From: Colius striatus
Taxonomy: Eukaryota > Chordata > Aves > Coliiformes > Coliidae
Direction of reading: 5' to 3'
Assembly: GCF_028858725.1 (NCBI RefSeq)
Contig: NC_084759.1
Location: 91,012,889-91,076,888, forward strand
DNA: 64,000 nucleotides
The notes below the pieces were generated by a model that had not been told where the DNA came from, did no database searches, and saw only the letters and a list, made by a program, of their open reading frames with translations. This document shows positions 23,590 through 34,300 of this stretch, piece after piece; position 1 is the first letter of the stretch, and the number at the start of each line of letters is the position of its first letter. Position numbers and translations under genes: made by a program.

Positions 23590-24162
23590 TGTTCTTCTGG
23601 TTTTGGCTGGGGTAGAGTTAACTTTGTGGCTGGTATAGTACTGTAGTTTAGATTTGGGATGAGAATAATGTTGATAGCACACTAATGTTTTAGTTGTTTC
23701 TCAGCAATACTTGCACCAAGTCAAAAACTTCAGCTTCTCATGCTGTCCTGCCAGGGAGGAGGCTGGGAGTGTACCAGAATTCAGGAGGGGATACAGCTGG
23801 GACAGCTGACTCGGACTGGCCAAAGGGATATTCCACACCATATGATGTCATGCTCAGCATATAAAGCTGGGGGAAGAAGAAGGAAGGGTGGGGTGTTTGT
23901 CTCCCTAATGCACTGCTACATGTGATGGAGTTCTGCTTTACTAAAGATAGCTGAATGCCTGCCTGCTGATGGGGGGTAGTGAACAAATTCCTTGTTTTGC
24001 TTTGCTGGTGTGTGGCTTTTTCTTCACCTATTAGAATGTCTTTCTCTCAATCTATGAGCTTTCTCACTTTTACCCTTTTGATTTCCTCTTCCATCTCATC
24101 AGGGGGAAGTGAACAGGTAGCTGTGAGGGGCTTCATTGCTGGCTGAGATTAAACCATGACAC
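23590..24162 (+). mobile_element. Solo LTR of an avian endogenous retrovirus
   Basis: It starts TGTTCTTCTGG, runs through GGCTGGGGTAGAGTTAAC and a TATAAA box (23860-23865), and ends with GAGATTAAACCATGACA. This layout is that of a common bird LTR family. A second copy lies at 27950-28390. No internal gag, pol or env sequence adjoins it, so it is read as a solo LTR. An ATF/CREB-like element (TGATGTCA, 23843-23850) lies just before the TATA box. The exact 3' end is uncertain by a few bases. Confidence 0.72.
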
Positions 24163-24941
24163 ACATGGAACATGGATAGGGAGGGGCAGTAAAACTACCT
24201 CCAGGCCTTCTACATACAAATATTGTTATGACTGCTGGAGAGCATTTAGAAATAATGGCGTTTATTTGAACCCTAGGAGTTACCTACTTGTCTCTGGTTG
24301 TGTTCTGAAAAATGAGATAACTGCTGCTGACAATATGCCCCACTGGCCCTCCCCAAGGCTTTCCAGAAGGGTGGGGAGTGGGACTGTTAAATCGCTTTGT
24401 GCTGTCAAAGAAAACATCTGTTTAAAACCAGTTATAGCAACAGGGGTGTCTATTGGGGTAGGATCTACTAGAGGGAGTCCTGGGCAGAGCTGCTGTATGT
24501 GACCTGTCGCTACAGGGATCAGTGGCCTCTTTAGCTAGGATGGAAGTTCCCTGATTAGAGACCCAAATCAGCTCTCATACCTTCAGCCACCTGCTCACAG
24601 AAAATTGAACAAGAGTGTACTGAGAATGCAGAATTAAAAAAACCAAAAAACAAACCACCACACAACCAAGCTGTATTATTATAAATGGAAACTGTAAAAC
24701 AATACATAGATAATTTTTCATTACAAAAGAAGAACATATATTTTGAGGAACTTATCTTCAAGAATTTAAATCTGTTCCCAGCAGGAAAATGGAGTTTCTC
24801 TTGTTACTTTGCCCTTATTTCTACTCTTTGTACATTTCCTGGAGAGCTGAGTGGAAGTGCAAGAAAAGGCTATGGAAACAATTGATGAGGAACAAACAGA
24901 TTGAAATAAATAGATTTCATTTCTCTGTGCTTGCAGACTTG

Positions 24942-25320
24942 ATCACAGAATAACAGAATCACAGAATGGTAGGGGTTGGAAGAGACCTCTAGAGATCGTT
25001 TAGTCCAGCCCCCTGCTAAAGCAGGTTCACCTCCATCAGGTCACACAGGAACACGTCCAGGCAGGTTCTGAAAACCTCCAGAGAAGGAGACTCCACACCC
25101 TCCCTGGGCAGCCTGTGCCAGTGATCCCTCACCTTTATAGGAAAGAGGGTTTTCCTCGTGTTCAAGTGGAACTTTCCTGTGTTACAACTTGTGCCCATTA
25201 CCCGTTGTCCTGTCACTGGGCACTACAGAAAAAACTCACCCCATCCTCCTGATGCTGGCCCTTGAGGTATTTATAAACATTGATAAGATCCTCCTTCAGT
25301 CTTCTCTCCTCTAGTCTACC
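24942..25320 (-). mobile_element. CR1 LINE, 3' end (reverse orientation)
   Basis: It begins with the reverse-complemented terminal repeat and tail (ATCACAGAATGGTAGGGGTT). It then continues through GGTCACACAGGAACACGTCC and CCTCCCTGGGCAGCCTGTGCC, the diagnostic avian CR1 3' region read backwards. Confidence 0.93.
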
Positions 25321-27949
25321 TCTTTGGAAGGTAGATGACAAGGGAGGACTGCAGCCTATTTTGATAGAAATCAAATATCAGAATAGTTACAAATACTATG
25401 GTAAAACAAACAGCAGAAGAGATCAGAGAGCTTCCACTAAAGCAATTACCTTGCAAGTCATATGTAAGAAGATGAATTATGAAGGTATTCAAGATGACAG
25501 GAATAAGGAGGTAGCAAATTAGTCCCATCTACCTTGATTGTTTCATTCTTCTCTGTTGAATTCAGTCTGAGTTACCAGGCTAGGACTTCAGGTGGCATGG
25601 ACAAAAGGATTGGGTTGCTTTAGCTTTATATCATTATAAGCTATGCCTAAATAAAGAAGGTAATTTTTTTCTTTCATTAGATAAAAAAACCAACCCACTT
25701 CCAGAGAAAAGTAGAGAAAAATGTAATATTAACACTGCTTTATGCTTTTACTGGCGATGAGTTTTTTTAATTTCATGACTGCCAGCTGCTTTCTTGATAG
25801 CAACAGTAATACTGATGACTGTTGTAAAGTTTTGAGAAAAGACATGAGCAACAGTTTCCTAAATGGAATAGAATGGGACACACCTGTATGTGTCCCTAAT
25901 GTACTTTAGTGGAAAGGGGTAGACCTTAGGTAAAAGAAAAACTTGCCAATTTCCTGTATGTCTGAGGAATGGAATGCACTCTGCTTCAAGATGAGCAGTT
26001 AGGTCAGAGGAATGAGAGACAGTGTATAAACACAGCAGAACATTTTCCCTTGGATATTTTGCAGAAGGAAATAGAAAAGTTATATTTAGCCAAGATGTGA
26101 AAAAGTATTACCAATATTTCAAGAATAGCTTTCATACAAACTTTTCTAATCATCCCACCTTCAGGATATCCCAATGTTAATTGTACCTGCAGCAGACAGC
26201 TGAAATGGAGTGGCTAGAAAGATTATATACTTGTTTTTCTGGTTATGAGAACAAAAGGAGGCTGTCTTTACTGGCATACAAACATACTAAGCAGCTTTCA
26301 TTTTGCCTTCAAAGGGCTTGAAAAGAGCTGTGCAGAGAGAGGTTCCCACTTTGCAAAGGGTTTTAACATTTCAGAATCTGGCTTCATTCTGAGCTGAAGA
26401 AAAAAACCACCAAAACACACTATATGAGATTTAGTAACAGTAAATTCCATATTGTCCACTGTTTGCTCCCATAATATTTTGAATTCTTTAAGCATCTCTG
26501 GTAGTATATATTGAAGAATAATAAAAACACCAAAAGGCCTTTCCTCCAAAAGGCTGATGAAATCAACCTGGTCTATATTTAAGTTTCAGGAGAAAGACAG
26601 CTGATTTCATTAAGTTTTTCCTGCTAGTATCCAATACAGACCATGCAGTACACTGGACTCTGATTTTAGGTTTTGTAAGGAGAAAGATGTAAATCACTAT
26701 CATCTAAGAGATAACAAAATATTTCCCTACAGATTTATGTTCTTTGAAACACTGTCAAAAGACTGTCTTGCCCTGGTCTGCCCTACCAAAAGTAATAAAT
26801 GGTCATTTGCATCCCTATTTTAGCCCAGACCCAAACTTAGTGACTTGAGTGCCCAAAGACTGGCCCTCACAAAATAATAATCTCTGTCAGTAATGATTGA
26901 ACAATATGTGAAGTAAGGAAACCAACCTGTGTATCAGACAGAAGATCTCAGCTCTTCCTATTCATTTTGATGGCAAATTTGAAAAGGCAGCTCCTCAGAG
27001 CCGCATTGCTGGCCAGGTAGAGAGAAACTCATTCTCAGAGGCATTGCCCCTGGAAGAAGGATGAATGGTAGAACAGGGGCATAGAGCAGAGAGCTCCCAG
27101 AGGGCAGGAATGCTGAAGTGCACCTTGTGTGAATTAAGCAGCACACCACCTTTACCACATCAGAGGAAATGTCTGCACCCTGCTATATTTTTATCATCCC
27201 TTTGAAGCAAGGCACTGATTGCAACGTAGAGATAAACAAACAGGTCTGTCTTTTCTGATATTCATTGTGCAACCTGTGTTTCAAAGCTCAGGCAGTGCTG
27301 GAAGGAGCCCCTGAAGCCAGGCTTGGCACAGCAGTATTCTCCCTGAAAAACATCTGTGCTGCTAAAAGTCTCCCTGCTCCTAACACAGGGTAAAGTCCAA
27401 AGACAGCCAGGAGTGTAAAAGGCTTTAAAAGTGTAGTTTGGCCATTGCTCCCTCCTGGGGAGCTCTCTGGCTAAATTTAAAGTGAGGATGTGCAAAGCAG
27501 GATAAAAGGACATCCAAGTCTGTTTTCTCATGCAGGAAGCACTTTATGGGTCCTGTGCTGATCAACCTTTTGCTTTGCTGTGTCAGTCTTTCCCTGTTTG
27601 TAAGCACCTCTGGCAGCAACAGCTTTCAGGTTTCTCTGGAGCGCTCCCTTCCTATGAAGCTTCTGCTCAAACTGCAAATCAGAATCTTCTCCAGGACAGC
27701 TCATAGCTATGGCAGCTGCTGCTGTCTCCTGCCAGGGTGACTGGCAGTCATTGCTGGCAGCTGCTAGCTGAGCCAGCAGTAAGAGCAAAAAAGACAATCA
27801 GCACATACATTAACCTTCTTGGGCCTTTGGCCAAATGAAATTTATACACAAGATTGGCATAGCCCTAAGAATATTTGTGGTGTTGGTTCTTCAACAGAAG
27901 AGGAAAAAAGAGCAGGAAAATAAGGATGACAGCTGCTCTTCTTTCAATA
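25321..27949. other. Intergenic, nothing recognised
   Basis: About 2.6 kb between a CR1 copy and the second LTR. Only short, unconvincing open frames are present, and I see no repeat family. Confidence 0.5.
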
Positions 27950-28390
27950 TGCCCTGGTTTCAGCTGGGATAGAGTTACTTTTCTTCCCAGTATCTGAGGG
28001 CTGTGTTTTGTATTTGTGGTGAAAACAGTGTTGATAACTCAGGGGTGTTTCGGTTATAGCTGGGCAATGCTTGCACAGCGTCAAGGCCTTTTCTGACTCT
28101 CACCCTGCCACCCCAGCAAGTGGGCTGGGGGGAGGTGGGGGACACAGGAAGGTAAGAGGGAGTATGGTCAGAACAGCTGATCTGAATCAGACAAAGTATC
28201 CCATACCATGGAGCATCATATATATTATTATGTTTTAATTACATTTTTAATCATTGTAGTTAATTAACTGTTCTTATCTCAACATTTTTTACGTTTTTTT
28301 TCTGATTCTCCTGCCCATCCTACAGGGAGGGGAGGAGGTGAGCAAGTGGCTCTATGATGCTTAGTTGCTGGCTGGGCTCAAACCATGACA
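27950..28390 (+). mobile_element. Solo LTR of an avian endogenous retrovirus, internally deleted
   Basis: It starts TGCCCTGGTTTCAGCTGGGA and ends GGGCTCAAACCATGACA, the same ends as the copy at 23590. It is shorter, and the promoter part with the TATA box found in the other copy is missing or scrambled into AT-rich sequence. The bases CAATA before it and TAATA after it match at four of five positions, which may be a target-site duplication. No retroviral genes are present. Confidence 0.7.
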
Positions 28391-31090
28391 TAATAGTAAC
28401 TTGTGTAATCTCACATTGAAACACATCCAGATGCAACTGGAAGACCAGAAACTACAAAATATACCCTCCTTGTCATTAATAGTATACATCCATATAAGCT
28501 GTAGTTGTCCTCACGAGACAGTTTCTAGGTATAGAAACTCCCTCTTTTAGGTCAAACTATGGCATTCCAAATTACAGGCAATTGTGCTATCTGCCAATTT
28601 TAGGTTGAGAGCAGCGCAAATTGTATAAAGAAATAGTTTTTGTCTGTTTCCCGAGAAAAGTGAATTGTTTCTCCTTCAGATCCTTTTGTCCTTCAGGACT
28701 CTGAAGCAATACTTAGAGAAAGAGCAGTTAGTGATCATTAGGGTGAGTGTTTCCAAAGGCTTGTCACCACTTCCTGTCTGCATCACGGCTGTGCCCTGGC
28801 CTAAGGCAGCTTTGGAGCCAAAAGACATATCTGGTTATTTTTGCCATCAAGTTTAACAGGGAGCACCTCTATATGCATCACAAACATATTTTCCCTTACA
28901 GCTCTGAGCTGCAATGTCTACTTAGAATTAATATGTCATTCACAGACTAAGTAAACAGTTTTATAACTAGAGACATTACCTTATGGTGGATAAAAGAATT
29001 TAGCCATCCTTAGGTGAAAGAAGAAACTGAGGCATCACCGAGAGTGAGAAAGGAGAAGATGAGCAGACAATGCTTCAGGTAACATCCATTCGTAGCCAGT
29101 TCTGCAGGAGGTAAGCAGTCGAAGCAGTATTTGCATATCCTGCAGTTACTTATTAGCAGGATGGCCACTATGCAAATTATGTCAAATGCTGAGGATATGC
29201 AGGACCACACAGTTTCGAGTTAATAAATGTGTAGCTTCTTAAAGCTCTGCCAGCTAAGAAAAATTAATTTTGGTGTTCTTGACTGTTTCAAGCAGAAAGC
29301 ACCCTCAAATTAGTAACTGAGTGTTAACTCGGAAGTCCAAATGCTTCCTATGAGCTAAAGAACATGATAGTATTTAGCAACAGTTCTCTTCCCTTTTTAT
29401 CTTTGCCCAGCTGAAAACAAAAAGACACCTATGTTGTATGACACATCTCAGTAAATAAATACTATTTATTTGTTATCTAAATACTGGCTATTTAGATTCC
29501 AACCTAAGAACATTTTGAATATATGGGATGTCTTTGTATAGAGATGACCCTGTTTTTCTTCTGTTTTGGGTGGTAAAGCTTTGATGTAGGGTATAAGGTA
29601 ACCTCCACCATGATTCCTACCCACTCCTTTTGCTGCCCACCTCAGAAGTGTCTCTTCCTCTGCCTAGTACTAAATTAGCTAACTGCTTTTCACTGCACTT
29701 ATCCTCCCATGACTTTATCACAGGTCACTCCTCTCGTGAAACCTTGGCCATTAAGTTGCTGTGCAAAGTGCTAGTGAAGTGATTTGCTTCATTCCTTTAT
29801 CACTGGCAAGCCCCAAGTTCTGCCAAGTTCCTACAAGGACTGTGAAGCTCCTCTGCTTTGCAGAGGAGTCAAGTACCACCTGTGTTCGGCAAGACAACCT
29901 GTTCTCGACATCTGTAGGAGGTGGGCATGAACTGTAACACAGTCATCATCAGTTCCCTTAGCCAAAGTAGATTTTTAGGGCATTTTTTTCCTCCGTAAAT
30001 AATAAGAAAGCATTACCTTACATTGAAGCAAAACCCCTCTTTTTAAAGTGATAGTTTTTGAATATTGCAGCTCACATCTGAAATGTCAAAAAATATGACA
30101 AAATACAAAGTAAGTCTTTTCCATTTGGGGTGTTATTACTGATTAATATGGACTGCGGATGGCTATGATGTACTATCCTCTCTTCTTTTCCTTGTGACCT
30201 ACTCCCTTCTACTCTTCTTGGCCTTTTGAGAAAGGGGAGCCCTTTTCTTGCCTCCCTGCGTTGTTTCAGATGTAATTATATTGATATTAGTATGGGAGAC
30301 TCTAGATTGGCTGAGATAACTGAACTTGTTGTCAGACTCACGTAGGTCACTGATGAGGCTGACTCAGTAGAGGGGTTTGGAGAAGTCAGAATACAGAGAA
30401 TTTCCTACATATTAAGATGTTTGAGAATTATAATTACTAAAAGAAGAGGAAAAATGTTTAATGGAAGTAATTGTATGGGTGAAAGCAGAAGATGCTTAAG
30501 TGATGTAGAAACCTGATCACCTCATTGTTCTCCTATCTCAGCAGTAACTCTGAACTGCACAGTGCCCCTGCCATCGCAAGTTTGGTGCAATTTATGAAAA
30601 ATAACAGGCAAGGTTAACTTGCACTCTGTTAATTTATGCAGAAACACGGGACTTTCCAGGCCAGATCACATGATGTTTTGATGACTTCCAATGCCTAAGC
30701 TCCAGAAAAGATTAGTGCCAGAGCCTTTTCCTGCCTCTATCCTGACCCCTGAAATTACCCATATAGACTCTTGTTATGCTTTGCACAGGAAAGAATCTCT
30801 TCAGAGTGCCCTGAAATGCAAGCTGGACTGCTACCAGCATGACTGTGCTGAATGCTGTTGGCCTTCTGGTTCCGATTTAAGGATTGAGCTGGATTTGCGA
30901 TGGGATTCACCAGGCAGTACCGGGTGAACACATCTGGTCCATCGAGCAGGTGAATGAGACTCATCATCAGGTTGAAACTGTAAGATACAAACTGAAAAGA
31001 CGCACAGACTGGAATTTCTGAACGTCATTAAAACTGACAGGAAAAAATAGAAGTAAAATTTAGATGCAGGAATGCTTGCGTACAGGCCAA
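28391..31090. other. Intergenic, nothing recognised
   Basis: 2.7 kb upstream of the RSPH1 CpG island without a recognisable gene, RNA or repeat family. Distal regulatory elements cannot be excluded by eye. Confidence 0.5.
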
Positions 31091-31223
31091 ACTACTGGAG
31101 GCTCTCACAAGACTGATAGCGGTCGCAGGTCCCAACCCCCACCGCCGCCGCTCTGAGGGGCGGGAGCGGCCGTTGCTCTCAGCACCGGGGACAGCAGCGC
31201 GCGCCCCGGGCGCCCCGCCGGGC

Positions 31224-31237
31224 GTTGCCATGGCAGC
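31224..31237 (+). promoter_or_regulatory. RFX X-box-like site 1
   Basis: GTTGCCATGGCAGC fits the X-box GTNRCC-N(0-3)-RGYAAC at 11 of 12 half-site positions, with a 2-base spacer. RFX2/RFX3 bind such sites at promoters of motile-cilia genes, the class RSPH1 belongs to. It starts 74 bp upstream of the ATG. Confidence 0.7.
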
Positions 31238-31268
31238 CAACGCCCCCCCCCCCCCTCATTCCCCCGTG

Positions 31269-31282
31269 GTTGCCACGGCGAC
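31269..31282 (+). promoter_or_regulatory. RFX X-box-like site 2
   Basis: GTTGCCACGGCGAC fits the same X-box consensus at 11 of 12 half-site positions, with a 2-base spacer. It ends 15 bp before the RSPH1 ATG, so it may lie in the 5' UTR or mark a start site very close to the codon. Confidence 0.6.
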
Positions 31283-31297
31283 GGCGACGCCGCGGCC

Positions 31298-31348
31298 ATG
31301 TCGGACCTGAGCTCGGAGCAGGGCTCGGAGGCCGAGGCCGATCTAGGG
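31298..31348 (+). CDS. RSPH1: RSPH1 exon 1 (start codon)
   Basis: Encodes [17 protein letters not shown], close to mammalian MSDLGSEE...DIG. It must end at 31348 to keep frame with exon 2, which gives the unusual donor GGG|GTCTGA. Confidence 0.85.
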
Positions 31349-34300
31349 GTCTGACAGGGTGCTGGAGAGGAGCGGGATGGGAAGCGGCTCACGGCCGCAC
31401 GGGACAATCGGGCAGGAGCTGGGGGAGCGCCAGCGGGGAAGGGAGGAGTTGAACATTACCGGTCGTGGAGTCTTAAATATCGAGTGCCGGCCGGGCTGAG
31501 CCTGGGCGAGCTCCCGAGGCACTGCTTCTGTGAGCAGGGGAGTTTCAGAAGTGGAATTGGATTGTGTCAACTGGGACCTGCCTGACTTTCTCCACTGGAT
31601 GCAAACAAGTCATCCACACTTTTCAGGAGTGGGCCAGGAAGGGAGAAAAGTCACCGTCCCCGGAGATACTCAAAAGACGTGTAGATGAGGTGCTGAGGGA
31701 CACGGTTCAGTGACGGGCTTGGCAGTATTCGGGTAGTGGTTGGACTCGATGATCTTCAGGGTCTTTTCCAAACAAAACAATTCCACGATTCTATGATCTG
31801 ACCAAAGTGTCTGCATCAGCAGTACATTTGTTGACCAGGTGCTCCTGCAGACTCCTGTTTGAAGCTGAATTGGAGCACCTTTGAACAAACACTTTTATTC
31901 CTCTCTCTGGTAAGGTTAGATTCAGTCTAACCCTCTTCAACAATGTTTATTTTTTTTCCCCACATTTGATCAGGAGTATGATGGTGAACGAAACTCTGAA
32001 GGTGAGCGACATGGACATGGAAAAGCAAAGCTACCCAACGGTGATACCTACGATGGAGAATATGAACGTGGTTTCAGAAGTGGATGGGTAAGACAGTGAC
32101 AGCAGACAGTGATTATGCTTATGTTTCAGCAACTGTGCTTGTTTGGGTACTATAATGAAACAAGAGTGAAAACTGACTTGAGTTTTATCTGTACCAAATA
32201 TATTTCAGGGGACCTACAGATTTAAAAATGGTGCTCGCTACATAGGACAGTATCTTCAAAACAAAAAGCATGGCCGGGGTACTTTTTTTTATCCAGATGG
32301 ATCAAAATATGAAGGTACTGAACACAGTTACAAGGCTTTTTCTAACTGAAAGGACATGTTCCCTCCTCACCACTCCCCTAAATGTGAGGAGGCGGTGAAT
32401 TGCAGAATGTATTATTTTAAGAAGACAAATTTGCTGCAAGATATTTTCCTTTTATTCCTTTTAATAAAGCTCTGAGAAGTGTGGGGTTTAGTTTTGGGGA
32501 TTTATATTGATTACTGTGAGAAGTGTGGTCTTTAGTAGTGATTTATTCCTGTCATGTCCTCCTTTCAAGTAGGGTGTTCCAAGTCCTGCGAAATATTAAC
32601 TATCTTGAGAGTTGGGTTCATGAGGTTCAACAAGGGCAAGTGCAGAGTCCTGCACCTGGGGAGGAACAACCCTATGCACCAGTATGGGCTGGGGGGATTG
32701 ACCTGCTGGAGAGCAGCTCTGTAGAGAGAGACCTGGGAGTCCTGGTTGATAATAAAATAACAATGAGCCAGCAATGTGCCCTCATGGCCAAGAAGGCCAA
32801 TGGCATCCTGGGAGGCATTAAGAAAAGTGTGGCCAACAGGTTGAGGGAGGTTCTTTTCACTCTCTTCTTTGCCCTGGTAAGTCCACATCTGGAGTGGTGT
32901 GTCCATTTCTGGGCTTCCCAGCCCAAGGGGGACAGGGAACGTCTAGAGAGAGTCCAATGAGGGGCCGCCAAGATGATCAGGGGACAGATGCATCTCTCTT
33001 ACAAGGAAAGACTGAGACATCTGAGGCTGTTTAGCCTGGAGGAGACTGAGGGGGGTCCTCATTAATACATACAAGTATTTAAAAGGTGTTTGTCAAGAGG
33101 ATGGAGGTGGCACCTTTTTTTTCTGTTATCACAAGTGACAGGACTAGGGGTAATGGACAAAAGCTGGAACACAGAAAAGTTCCACTTAAACATAAGGGAA
33201 AACTTTGCTGTGAGAGTGAGGGAGCCCTGGCACAGGCTGTCCAGGGAGAGTGTGGAGTCTCTTTCTCTGGAGTTTTGCTGTGAGAGTGAGGGAGCCCTGG
33301 CACAGGCTGTCCAGGGAGAGTGTGGAGTCTCTTTCTCTGGAGTTTCCAAAATCCACCTGGACACGTTTCTGTGTGACCTGATGGAGATGAACCTGCTTTA
33401 GCAGGGGGATTGGACTAGATGATTTCTAGAGGTCCCTTCCAACCCCTACCATTCTGTGATTCTGTGATCTTTAGTACCTTTTACAAATCAGTGCACTCTT
33501 GGTAGAAGAATGTATAGTTACTTTTTTTTGAATGGTGATTAGAACACAGATATATTTAGTATAAACTGTTTTAGGACTTTATTGCATCCATCCTTAAAAA
33601 ACAGTCTACTGGTTAGAGCACTTACTAAGGGATTGGGATGCCTCTTAAATTTGAAGAAGTTGAAACTCGCATTGTTTTCCTTCTTCCAGGAGAGTATCCA
33701 GAACACTCTGAATATCAATTGGGCTTTAAGGGACAATATTATCCCCCTCTCCCTTTAATTTGAATTAAAGTAGTCCCTCCTTTTAATTGAGTGATTGAGT
33801 AGAAATGTCACATTACCTAATGCAACTATAATACATCACCAAATTTAAAGATAGGAGTGAGATATTTCATGGCTTCTTGTGTTCATAATGATAATGGAGT
33901 ATGATAATGATACAAACTGTGATGGACAAAATGAGGGAGATCAGGCAGCTGCATAAATATATGTGGAGAGAAACAGATAGCAGAAGAAAGACCAAGGGCT
34001 TAGAGTAAAGAATGGTGTGAGAAATGGTAAGGGATCACAATGGTGTCATAGCTTTCTTTTCCTTCCTTAATAAATCAGATATGATAACTTTAAAAACTGA
34101 CCACTGTATCACACAATGAAGTGAACCACATCTCACTCTATTTTTATTGTGTTCTCATTCAAGGAGACTGGGTGGATGACCAGAGACATGGCTATGGGGA
34201 GTATACGTATGCAAATGGAGACACCTATACTGGAGAATGGTTTAATCATGATAGGTTTGTTTCATTCTTGCAGTGACATTTGAAGTCACCCAATGGCATT

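Larger units (their letters stand above)
31100..31480 (+). promoter_or_regulatory. RSPH1 promoter, CpG island
   Basis: A short GC- and CpG-rich stretch surrounds the RSPH1 start codon (31298), and the sequence on both sides is AT-rich. It includes two X-box-like sites (31224-31237 and 31269-31282) and a run of 13 C (31243-31255). No TATA box is seen. Confidence 0.8.

Noticed and set aside
32523-32960. 145-codon open frame on the plus strand
   Set aside because: It overlaps the decayed CR1 reverse-transcriptase end and does not extend into a full CR1 frame.
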